Origin: Lacticaseibacillus daqingensis
Lineage (GTDB): Bacteria > Bacillota > Bacilli > Lactobacillales > Lactobacillaceae
NCBI RefSeq assembly: GCF_003946115.1
Contig: NZ_RHOH01000001.1
Coordinates: 248,001-312,000, forward strand
Direction of reading: 5' to 3'
DNA: 64,000 nt
Shown here in pieces: positions 1 to 8,900 of this stretch. Made by a program: the position numbers and the translations under genes. Each line of letters begins with the position of its first letter. Positions within the stretch are counted from its first letter, which is position 1. Under the pieces are notes generated by a model, which ran no database searches, was not told where the DNA came from, and worked only from the letters and a program-made list of their open reading frames with translations.

Positions 1-2
1 AA

Positions 3-218
3 ACCCAGCTGACGGCCTTGAAGCAGGCCGACCCGCGTAGCTTCGGCAACGGGCGAACGGTGCGCAATGTGCTGGAGCAGGCGCTGTTTCGTCAGAGTCA
101 GCGCTTGGCCGCACTTCCAACCGCGCCGACAGATGCCGAGCTGCAGCAGCTGACGGCTGCGGACTTTGCGACCGCCGCGCCGAAGCGCCAGACGGTGCCA
201 CGCATCGGGTTCAACTGA
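3..218 (+). CDS. C-terminal end of an AAA+ ATPase (partial)
   Basis: The reading frame is open from the left edge to a TGA at 216-218, so only the last 71 codons are seen. The stretch FGNGRTVRNVLEQALFRQ followed by RL matches the C-terminal lid of AAA+ ATPases of the CbbX/SpoVK type, where an arginine-rich helix (NxRxVRNxxExAxxxQxxRL) contributes to nucleotide sensing. The Walker motifs lie outside the window. The short tail after it (residues LPTAPTDAELQQL onward) looks like the usual AAA+ C-terminal extension. The ATP-driven remodelling role is inferred from the family; the substrate cannot be told from this fragment. Confidence 0.6.
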   Translation, partial: TQLTALKQADPRSFGNGRTVRNVLEQALFRQSQRLAALPTAPTDAELQQLTAADFATAAPKRQTVPRIGFN

Positions 219-259
219 GCCGGGGCGGCGGTAGTTTGACGGATCTGATGAGAGAAACG

Positions 260-301
260 AAGCCTGTGGTCGCTCACGGAGGTGCGTGCTCGCAGGCTTT
301 T
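260..301 (+). terminator. Probable terminator of the AAA+ ATPase gene
   Basis: Arms AAGCCTG (260-266) and CAGGCTT (293-299) are perfectly complementary across a long 26-base loop and are followed by TT. The long loop and short T tract make this a moderate candidate only. Confidence 0.45.
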
Positions 302-764
302 GAATTGGCTTCGGCGCGTAGCTGACCTGCGGACCGAATGCCTCTCGTTGTCTCAGTGTCGGATTGCAGTTGACGTTTTCTCCCTGTGGCATGCTCGGGG
401 CAAACAGCAAGGCGATGAGATCGTGCGATGGTTTAGCGGGTGTCATAAAAGATGGTGGCTATCGCAGACGTGCGACCTTGTGCTCGGGCGAATTGTTCTT
501 CAACCAGGCGAAGCACTTGAGAGGCCGGAGTGGTCGTCAATTGACTGACGTTTTTTGGATTAAGGCACTGCCGGGTGTGACTAAACATGCGCTGTTTGTT
601 ATGTTTCTTTGCCGGACATGAAGCGGGGTAGATGGCTGATGTCCCCGTCAAAAAATGCAAGCGCTTTATACCGACTGGGAATAGGCTGAGTCGATTGAAA
701 TTATCGCGACTTCATCGTATAGACGCGTGGGTTTTCTAAACGGACGGGCAATCTAAAATTGGGG
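302..764. other. Gene-free stretch upstream of the first lectin gene
   Basis: No open frame here shows a ribosome site or a recognisable product; the overlapping open frames on both strands look like chance. A cre-like sequence ATGCAAGCGCTTTAT lies at 655-669, one mismatch from consensus. AT content rises sharply from about 690 onward, which marks the start of the upstream region of the lectin/Mub gene. Confidence 0.5.
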
Positions 765-792
765 TTGACAATTATTGTAATAAGATTAGATT
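765..792 (+). promoter_or_regulatory. Candidate promoter of the lectin/Mub adhesin
   Basis: TTGACA (765-770), a 16-base spacer and TAGATT (787-792) sit in an AT-rich block about 85 bases before the coding region. The 9-mer AATTATTGT (770-778) overlaps the -35 region and recurs upstream of two other KxYKxGKxW genes. Confidence 0.5.
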
Positions 793-876
793 GTAATTAG
801 TTTCGTTATATTGCCTGAATACTTATGTTATTCCATTAACAATTTTGGGCGAACGGCGTGAACGAACAATATGTTG

Positions 877-1284
877 ATGAGGAAATCGGGGGGATTTCAA
901 ATGCAACAAACGAGCAAAGTGCACTATAAAATGTATAAAGCTGGTAAGCAATGGCTAGTTGCGGGTATTGCTGCGCTGGGCTTAGGTGCCGGCGTTGCAA
1001 CGCTTAATGGGCAAAATGTCGCTGCAGCTTCGGCGCAAGTGACTAACACGGTTGCGCCAAGCACTCAGGTCGACCCAGGTGCTGATGACGATACACTAGC
1101 GGCTGAACCAACAACTATTGAGGCGGATCAGCAGACCAACGAAGAAGCATCACAGACGCAGGGCGAGGCAACTACTGAAGAATCGCTGACGCCGACCAGC
1201 AATGACAATGATTCTGGCGAGTCAACACCGCTACCAGAGCAGTCTGGGAGCGTTGCATCAGCCACAGCGCAGGCTGATGGGTAG
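877..1284 (+). CDS. Lectin/Mub adhesin, N-terminal part (frameshifted)
   Basis: This frame encodes the export signal and disordered linker of a surface adhesin whose main body continues in another frame from 1278. The signal holds the KxYKxGKxW motif (KMYKAGKQW) followed by a hydrophobic stretch and a likely cleavage site after AAAS; the rest is an acidic Thr/Glu/Gln-rich linker. The frame ends at TAG 1282-1284 just after a GGG run; one additional G there would join it to the lectin domain frame without a gap. The start at 877 is chosen because the next paralogue also starts MRK; no good ribosome site precedes it, and ATG 901, preceded by GGGGGG, is an alternative. Confidence 0.7.
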   Translation: MRKSGGFQMQQTSKVHYKMYKAGKQWLVAGIAALGLGAGVATLNGQNVAAASAQVTNTVAPSTQVDPGADDDTLAAEPTTIEADQQTNEEASQTQGEATTEESLTPTSNDNDSGESTPLPEQSGSVASATAQADG

Positions 1285-1322
1285 CCCCAGCCGCGTCTCA
1301 GTCATATGATGATCAGAGTACC

Positions 1323-4300
1323 GTGGTCACATTGACCGGGGATGACGTTGCGAATAACTTCCAGTACAACACTAATGATCAAGGCTCCGGTGGGGGAATC
1401 AACTCAACGACGGGTGACGTGGTGCTGACCCCAGACAAGAAGAATCAGTCTGGGAACTTGACGCTCAACACGCAGATTGACTTGAGCTACGATTTTGACA
1501 TGACGGCGACCATTGCAATCGGAGATGGGGACGGTGTGTCCGTCGGCTTCCACACTGGGAACACGGATCAGGTGGGCCGCGATGGCGGTTCGCTTGGGTT
1601 TGCTCAGTTGCCGAACTCGTTTGGTTGGAAAGCCGACACGTATGTGAACGCTAATGGTGGTGAGAACGCCAATGACACCACCATGGTTGGCAAGGAAAAG
1701 GTCCAGTACTTCGGTAGCGACCCAACCGGCAAAGGCGATAAGTTCGGGGCGTTTGTGAACACGGGCGCTAATGGCATTACGATTGAGACGGACGAAAACT
1801 CGGCACAGGAAATTGATTCAAGTTACACCCAGCTTCACGTGCACTATGACGCCGCAACTCATATGCTGACGGTGACGTTGACCAAACCGGCACAGAAGGA
1901 TATTTGGCACTTATATGATACGCCGGCGGATACTAAGACCTGGCAAGAGGATATCAAAGACTACATTCCGGCGGATAACCTGGTGTCCTTCTTTGTCGCG
2001 GGCTCAACGGGGGAAGCACACTCCAAACAGGGCTTTTCGTTAGAGCAGTTTACTTATAATGCGGTGGGCACCGTCCATGTGGCGTACAAGGACATTGATG
2101 ATCAAGATGCCGCACCGCTGGCTGAACGCGATATCCGCGGGAAGTTGGGGGATACCATTACTGTTCGGCAGACCGACGATTATACGGCGACAATCGCGGA
2201 TTTGGCCCAGCGTGGCTACGTCCCGGAGGATCCTAATGGCAACGAGCAACAGCTCGTCAGCAACCAGAACCAGGATCCTTTGGTTATCTGGATGAAAAAG
2301 GCCTACTCCGCGACGGTCAAGTTTGTCGATGACGATGCCAACGGTGCGGAAATCGGGACATCCAAGAGTATTACCTGGCGACAAGGTGAAGCGGTTGAGC
2401 ATCTGGACGAAGTCGACCAAGAGAAGGCGAATTTGGAGAACTCCGGCTATGAGTTTGTCTCACAGGATTTTGACCAAAAGACTAGCTTTTCTCCAGATAA
2501 GCAGTACGTTGTGCACTTCAAGCACAAAACAACGGCAATTCCAAGCAACGATGACGAGTTGACCCAAACGGTTACCCGCACCATCACCTACGTTGTGGAT
2601 GGTCCAGCTGAGGCACCGGCAACGAAGACGCAGACTGTGACGTTCACACGTACCGGGGTTACCGATGATGTGACGCAACGCCCGTCGTACACCGATTGGA
2701 CGCCTGCCGCTGACACCTTTAAACCGGTGGACAGCCCTGAAGTGACGGGCTACACGCCAGACACGAAGAAGGTTGACAGTGCAACGGTGACGCCAGACAC
2801 CGAGGATTCAGCGGTGACCATCACCTACACGGCCAACGAGGCCCAGGCGACCATCGTGTACCACGACGTCACCACGGGCAAGGACTTGACGATTCAAAAG
2901 CTGATCGGGCATGTCGATCAGACCGTGGCGGACCCAACGGCGACCACCGTTGCCGCCTTTGTGGCGAACGGCTTTGTTGAGGAAGACGAGAACGTCCCGG
3001 GCACCATTACGTTTAGTCCTAAGGCGCAGACGTTTACAGTTAACTTCAGTCATGGTAGCGACGCAATCCCGAGCGACGATGACGAGCTGACTCAAACAGT
3101 CACCCGCACCATTGACTATGTTGTGGATGGTTCAGCTAAGGCACCGGAAGGGAAGAAGCAGGTTGTCACCTTCAAGCGCACCGGCAATACCGACCGCGTG
3201 ACCGGCGACCGGACGTACACCGACTGGACGCCTGCCTCCGACACCTTTAAATCGGTGGACAGCCCTGAAGTGACGGGCTACACGCCGGATCAGGCAACCA
3301 TTGGCGATGAACCGGTAACGCCCGAAACCGAGGATTCAAAGGTTACCGTCACCTACACGGCCAACGAGGCCCAGGTGACCATCGTGTACCACGATGTCAC
3401 CACGGGCGAGGACTTGACGACTCAGAAGTTGATCGGGCATGTCGATCAGAACGTGGCGGACCCAACAGCGATAACCGTTGCCGCCCTTGTGGCAAACGGT
3501 TTTGTTGAGGAAGACGAGAACGTCCCGGGCACCATTACGTTTAGTCCTAAGGCGCAGACGTTTACAGTTAACTTCAGTCATGGCAGCGATTCAATCCCAA
3601 GCAATGATGACGAGCTGACCCGCACGGTTACCCGCACCATCACCTATGTTGTGGATGGTCCAGCTAAGGCACCGGAAGGGGAGAACCAGGTTGTCCCCTT
3701 CAAGCGCACCGGCAATACCGACCGCGTGACCGGCGACCGGACGTACACCGATTGGACGCCTGCTTCCGATACCTTTGTACCGGTGGACAGCCCTGAAGTG
3801 ACGGGTTACACGCCAGACACGAAGAAGGTTGAAGGTGTGACAGTGACGCCAGAGACCAAGGATTCAAAGGTGACCGTCACCTATACAGCCAATGATGACA
3901 GTGCGCAAATCATCTTTGTCGATGATGATCAGGATGGTGCACAAGTTGGTCAGCCCGTCAGCGTACCGGGCAAGGTTGATCGCGCGGTGGACTACGATGT
4001 GACCGGTCAGATCCCGGTTAAATACGAGCTGATCAACGCCGATCAGCCGGTCAAGGGCACCATCACCATCGCAGTTGACGACTCAGATAACGTGATTATT
4101 CACCTGAAGCACAAAACAACGGAAATTCCAAGCAACGATGACAAGCTGACCCAAACGGTCACCCGCACCATCACCTACGTTGTGGATGGTCCAGCTGAGG
4201 CACCGGAAACCGAGACGCAGCACGTGACGTTCACGCGCACCGGGGTTACCGATGATGTGACCGAAAGTCGGACATACACCGACTGGACGCCTGCCTCCGA

Positions 4301-5237
4301 CACCTTCAAGGCAGTGGACAGTCCTGAAGTGACGGGCTACACGCCAGACACGGCGAAGGTTGACAGTGCAACTGTGACGCCAGAAACCGAGGATTCAACG
4401 GTGACCGTCACCTATACGGCCAACGAGGCTCAAGTGACCATCGTGTACCGCGATGTCACCACGGGCAAGGACTTGACGACTCAGAAGCTGATCGGCCATG
4501 TCGATCAGACCGTGGCAGACCCAACGGCGACCACCGTTGCCGCCCTTGTGGCGAACGGTTTTGTTGAGGAAGACGAGAACGTCCCGGACAACATTACGTT
4601 TGGCGCTAAGGCGCAGACGTTTACAGTTAACCTCAGTCATGGCACCAAGACTGTGACGCCATCCGATCCAGGTTTGCCAGGGGAACCGGTTGATCCAGAT
4701 GATACGGATGGGCCAAAGTGGCCGGACCAGTCGGGCAAGGATTATCTAACGCGAACCATCACGGAAGTTATCCACTATGTCTACGCGGACGGCACCCCAG
4801 CTGCCCCGGACGCGACCGCATCGCTGACCTTTACGCGCCCAGGTACGGTTGACCTTACGACTGGCGTGGTCACGTACGGCGACTGGACGCCGGCTGTCGA
4901 TGGGTTTGAGGCAGTGAAGAGCCCTGTGATCAAAGGGTTTACACCTAACACGGAAGAGGTCGCAGCGCTGGATGGCCTGACGGCAACATCCCACGTGAAG
5001 GCCTTCACTGTGATTTATACAGCCGACCCAAAGCCTGCTACGGTGTCGACTCAGCCCACTACGCCTGCAGTGGCCACCGGTAACTCGACAACGACGGATA
5101 AGTCTCAGACGCCGGGCAAGGCGCAACTGCCACAGACCGGCGATGCGGCTAACGAAGCCCTGACGGCGCTGGGCTTATTGACCGCATCAATGAGTGCGCT
5201 GTTCATGGTTGGGAAGAAGCGCAAGCGTGAAGCATAA
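1323..5237 (+). CDS. L-type lectin / Mub-repeat LPXTG adhesin, main body
   Basis: The frame is open from 1278, and the GTG at 1323 is only the first start-like codon; this is almost certainly the continuation of the signal-peptide frame 877-1284. It begins with a bacterial L-type lectin domain (about 1340-1900; motifs GFHTGN, GGSLGF and GWKADTY), then two MucBP-like segments (about 2060-2530), then four Mub-type repeats of about 176 residues and a fifth half repeat. It ends with LPQTG, a hydrophobic helix and KKRKRE, so sortase would attach it to peptidoglycan. Lectin and Mub domains are known for binding glycans and mucus. The lectin domain is closely related to that at 32060-34312. As written, without signal peptide, this frame could not be exported. 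Confidence 0.8.
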   Translation: MVTLTGDDVANNFQYNTNDQGSGGGINSTTGDVVLTPDKKNQSGNLTLNTQIDLSYDFDMTATIAIGDGDGVSVGFHTGNTDQVGRDGGSLGFAQLPNSFGWKADTYVNANGGENANDTTMVGKEKVQYFGSDPTGKGDKFGAFVNTGANGITIETDENSAQEIDSSYTQLHVHYDAATHMLTVTLTKPAQKDIWHLYDTPADTKTWQEDIKDYIPADNLVSFFVAGSTGEAHSKQGFSLEQFTYNAVGTVHVAYKDIDDQDAAPLAERDIRGKLGDTITVRQTDDYTATIADLAQRGYVPEDPNGNEQQLVSNQNQDPLVIWMKKAYSATVKFVDDDANGAEIGTSKSITWRQGEAVEHLDEVDQEKANLENSGYEFVSQDFDQKTSFSPDKQYVVHFKHKTTAIPSNDDELTQTVTRTITYVVDGPAEAPATKTQTVTFTRTGVTDDVTQRPSYTDWTPAADTFKPVDSPEVTGYTPDTKKVDSATVTPDTEDSAVTITYTANEAQATIVYHDVTTGKDLTIQKLIGHVDQTVADPTATTVAAFVANGFVEEDENVPGTITFSPKAQTFTVNFSHGSDAIPSDDDELTQTVTRTIDYVVDGSAKAPEGKKQVVTFKRTGNTDRVTGDRTYTDWTPASDTFKSVDSPEVTGYTPDQATIGDEPVTPETEDSKVTVTYTANEAQVTIVYHDVTTGEDLTTQKLIGHVDQNVADPTAITVAALVANGFVEEDENVPGTITFSPKAQTFTVNFSHGSDSIPSNDDELTRTVTRTITYVVDGPAKAPEGENQVVPFKRTGNTDRVTGDRTYTDWTPASDTFVPVDSPEVTGYTPDTKKVEGVTVTPETKDSKVTVTYTANDDSAQIIFVDDDQDGAQVGQPVSVPGKVDRAVDYDVTGQIPVKYELINADQPVKGTITIAVDDSDNVIIHLKHKTTEIPSNDDKLTQTVTRTITYVVDGPAEAPETETQHVTFTRTGVTDDVTESRTYTDWTPASDTFKAVDSPEVTGYTPDTAKVDSATVTPETEDSTVTVTYTANEAQVTIVYRDVTTGKDLTTQKLIGHVDQTVADPTATTVAALVANGFVEEDENVPDNITFGAKAQTFTVNLSHGTKTVTPSDPGLPGEPVDPDDTDGPKWPDQSGKDYLTRTITEVIHYVYADGTPAAPDATASLTFTRPGTVDLTTGVVTYGDWTPAVDGFEAVKSPVIKGFTPNTEEVAALDGLTATSHVKAFTVIYTADPKPATVSTQPTTPAVATGNSTTTDKSQTPGKAQLPQTGDAANEALTALGLLTASMSALFMVGKKRKREA
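2528..4645 (+). repeat. Four in-frame Mub repeats of about 528 bp
   Basis: Copies start near 2528, 3057, 3584 and 4114. Each contains TVTRTI, YVVDG, YTDWTPA and SPEVTGYTPD; copies 1, 2 and 4 continue with VTIVY..DVTTG..LT.QKLIGHV, while copy 3 has a different second half (AQIIFVDDDQDG). Near-identical DNA blocks suggest recent duplication or recombination. Confidence 0.85.
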
Positions 5238-5269
5238 CAAGTCCTGAGATTACGAGTGATCATTCGTTC

Positions 5270-5318
5270 AAAGGTGCTGGCACAGACGTGAAAAATACGG
5301 CTGGGTCAGCGCCTTTTT
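5270..5318 (+). terminator. Terminator of the lectin/Mub adhesin
   Basis: AAAGGTGCTG (5270-5279) pairs with CAGCGCCTTT (5307-5316), with one G-T pair, and TTTTT follows at the end of the stem. Confidence 0.75.
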
Positions 5319-5383
5319 GAGTGGCGCTTGAACCCGGCGTTGAAACCGTGACAAGACATTTCTGGCTAATATTAAAATTATTG

Positions 5384-5412
5384 TTGAAAGATTAAGAAAT
5401 TATCGCTATATT
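5384..5412 (+). promoter_or_regulatory. Promoter of the frameshifted envelope protease
   Basis: TTGAAA (5384-5389), a 17-base spacer and TATATT (5407-5412) lie in an AT-rich stretch. The 9-mer AATTATTGT (5376-5384) overlaps the -35 box, as it does at 770 and is also found at 41616. Confidence 0.65.
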
Positions 5413-5467
5413 ATGTGTAATTGGTGTGATTAGTTCACATCAAAAACTAATATTAAGTGGTGATAAA

Positions 5468-5995
5468 ATGAGGAAACGGGCAATGGGTGCAACAACAGAG
5501 TCAAAATTACACTACAAGATGTTTAAGGCGGGCAAACACTGGGCCTTCATGGGGATCGCGACATTTGGGCTTGCGGCCGGCATCGCGGCTGGCCCGCAGG
5601 CAACCGTTTCTGCAGCCGAGACGGCTTCGGCAGATGTCACCGCAACGACCGCGGTGACTCCGGCATCGGGCGCAACGACAGCCACGTCAACAGACACCAG
5701 CGAAGCACCGGCAGCGACTGAAGCGACCCCGGCCGAAACACCAGCGCCGGCTGAGACGCCGGCGACTGAGGTAGATGACGCGACGGCCCCGACTGAAGTG
5801 CCAAACGCGGATGCGGCGACTGACACTGACACCGATCCAGACGCAGACGCTGAGACAGACACAGACGCCGATTCAGGCACCGCTACCCCGGTAGACGACG
5901 CGGCAGCCACCACCCCTGAGACCGATGGGACGGACCCAAGCGGGCGGGACAACGACGCCGGCCACCCCGTCGCCAGTGGTGAACCACCTGTATGA
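5468..5995 (+). CDS. Subtilisin-like protease, N-terminal part (frameshifted)
   Basis: This frame encodes the signal and linker of the protease whose catalytic part is read from the frame that contains 5925. ATG 5468 follows GTGGTGATAAA. The peptide starts MRKRAMG and carries KMFKAGKHW, a KxYKxGKxW-type signal, then a hydrophobic segment and a likely cleavage after VSAAE. The rest is a low-complexity linker of Ala, Thr, Pro, Glu and a (D/T)xD-rich patch near 5820-5880. The frame runs out at TGA 5993-5995; one base too many in the GGGCGGG run near 5940-5950 explains the switch. No catalytic residue lies in this part. Confidence 0.7.
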   Translation: MRKRAMGATTESKLHYKMFKAGKHWAFMGIATFGLAAGIAAGPQATVSAAETASADVTATTAVTPASGATTATSTDTSEAPAATEATPAETPAPAETPATEVDDATAPTEVPNADAATDTDTDPDADAETDTDADSGTATPVDDAAATTPETDGTDPSGRDNDAGHPVASGEPPV

Positions 5996-8900
5996 CTACC
6001 TGACGCAGCTGCTGGTTTATCGCGGGATCGATCCGACCACTGAGACGCTGGACGCGATCGTGACGGACTACTACGCGCAGCAGGAAGACTATGTAAAGAG
6101 CGGCGACTTCAAGTACGGCGAGTTCTCCATTCTCATTGCGAACCACGCCATCGATCAGTGGCAAACTGATCAGGTTTTCAGCGGGCTCGGCACGATGCTT
6201 GACAGCGATTACTACAATGGCGCCGAGCCGCCGGTCGACGCCGATTCCCTGTTTGACGGCGGGGCACTGCAGGCGTTCCAGGCTGGACTCAACGGTGAAG
6301 GTATTGTGGTCGCGGTCATCGATGGTGGGTTGGAGCCGCAAAAGGATCTGCGGCTGACGGATCCCGACAGCGCAGCGGCGCAGGAAAACGTTCAAGCCGC
6401 CCAGGACTTTATTGCCGAAAACGGGTACGGCACGTACGTGAACGAGAAGATTCCGTTCGCCTACAACTACGCCAGCAATTCGGACGAAAACTACTACAGC
6501 TCGGGTGAGGACCACGGGATGCATGTGGCCGGGATCATCGCGGCCAACGGGGAACCAACCGGGAAGGCGCAGCCGGACATCGCCAGCCTGACGGGGTTGA
6601 GCAATGACGAGGTCGCGGCCATTCTGGCGGAATCCGAGTCTGGCGCCAACCGCTACACGGTCGGGGTCGCCCCGGAAGCGCAGATCCTCGCCATGCGCGT
6701 CATCGATGACGCCGCTTCGCAGCAAAACGACACGATTGCCCGGGCGATCTATGACGCGGTCGCGCTTGGGGCCGATGTCATCAACATGTCGATCGGCAGC
6801 ACCTACATCAACCAAAACGACAACAACCCGACAGAACAGGCGATCGCCTACGCGGTCGCGCACGGGGTGTTCGTCGCGGTGGCGGCCTCGAACTCGGACA
6901 GTCGCGCCAATGTCGGCAGCGCCGGCGGCAAGGACTACGCACCGGAGAACTACACGACGATCTCGAACCCGGCCACGGCCCCGGACGCCATGACGGTCGC
7001 GGCGGAAGATACGTTTGACCTGATGACGTACCTGCAGAGCTTCAACCGCGCGATGGCGCAGTTCAGCTCGGTGGGCCCACTGTCAGACTTTACCCTGAAG
7101 CCGGATATCACGGCGCCAGGGAGCAACATCAAGTCCACCCAGTATGAGGACAAGTACCAGATCATGCAGGGGACCTCAATGGCCACGCCTTACACGGCCG
7201 GGGCGGCCGCACTGTTGATGCAGTACATGCACGAGAAGTACCCGGACGTGACTGGCGGCGACCTAGTGCGCACCGTCAAGCTGCTCTTGATGAACAGCAC
7301 GATGCTCAACGAGGAGCCGACCGCGCCAGGGACGCCGCTGTCACCACGGCGGCAAGGCGCCGGCTCGCTGCAGGTGCAAAACGCGATGACCCACACCGTG
7401 ACGGCACAGGGCACGCAGGACGGCGAACCGAACGGCACTGGCTCACTGTCGTTGTACAACATCACCGATGGCGCGCAGATGACCGTTCACTTGGAAAACT
7501 TCGGGACGACGGATGTCACCTACACGGTGGACCCAGGGGCCGTGCTCACCAACGTCTTTGACAAAGACGCGGACGGGCGCCTGGTCGGTTCCGGGACCAG
7601 CCACGAAGAAGCCGTGGCCGGTGCGACCATCGATGGGCCGCAGTCTGTGACGGTCAAGGCCGGCGAAAGCCAGGATGTGACCTTCACCCTGCACTTTGAC
7701 GCCACGGTGGCCGCGGATCAGGCGGTGGAAGGGTTCCTGACCTTCACCGATGACGCGGACGCAAACGGCGTGGTCGGCACGATCCATGTGCCGTACCTCG
7801 GCTTCTACGGCGACCTGACGCATGAGCAGGTCTTCGACAACAGCGGCCGCGGGCTGACCAACTACCTGCAGGCCAACAACCAGTTGCCGCTCGGGATCGG
7901 GAGCGCCAGCGATGCGCTCGCCATTTTGGCTCAAAACGGGAACACGAACTTTGCCAACGGGGATGACGATGCCGCGGCCGTTCAAGGGGTGGTTGCCGCC
8001 GTGGACGCCACGAAGGCCGCCATTTCACCGAACGGCGACAGCGAAAACGACAGCGCCGCACCGGTAGTTTACACAACGCAAAACCTGGCGGCGATCACCG
8101 CCACGATCCTGGACGCCGATGGTAACGCGGTGCGGGTCCTGGACCAGGAAACCAACATCGAAGGCGGCGGCCTCAGCGCCTACGGGGAGAACAACGACCC
8201 ATCAGACCTCCGCGTCAGCGCCAGCATCATGGGCCACAAAGACGCGCTGACTTGGGACGGGACGCTTTACGACCCTGCCACCGGCACGTTCGTCACGGCC
8301 CCGGACGGCCAGTACTACTACCAGCTGACCGGCGTGCTGAACTACGCGGGGGAAAACAAGACGCAAACGCTCACCCTGCCGATCACCGTGGACACGGTGG
8401 CGCCAACGGTGACCAACGTGGCCTTTGACGCCGCGAGTGGCGCGCTCAGTTTCGACTTTGCGGACGACGGGATCGGCTTTACCGCCAACACGCAGGTCAC
8501 GCTGACTACTGCCAGTGGCGACACCGGCGTCAACCTGGGTGCCACGGCGGCAACGGGGCACTTCACCACCACGCTGACCAGCGCACAACAGGCGGCGCTG
8601 ACTACTGGCGACGGCACCTTGACGCTCACGCTGCATGATGCGGTGGGCAACGCCGCGACCGCGCAGGTGGCAACGGGGCTGGGGCAAGGCGGGACAGTCA
8701 CCCCAGACGCCACCGCCACCCCAACCTTCCACTTCTACACCAACGCAGGCAGCCCGGCCGAGATGCAGGCGGCTTCGCTGGACGGCATGGGCCTGACCAC
8801 CGATGCCTTCGGGGCCATTGTGACCTTCACGGATGACTCCGGCACCGCGGTGCTCAAGGCCAAGGTCTCCGGACCGGCGGGCACGCAGTACTTTGTGCGT

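Noticed and set aside
655-669. cre-like site ATGCAAGCGCTTTAT
   Set aside because: One mismatch, about 95 bases before the nearest promoter and no sugar gene nearby; too weak to call.
2528-4645. Regular repeats that could be mistaken for a CRISPR array
   Set aside because: Units are about 528 bp, translate in frame to Mub domains and have no short repeat/spacer pattern.
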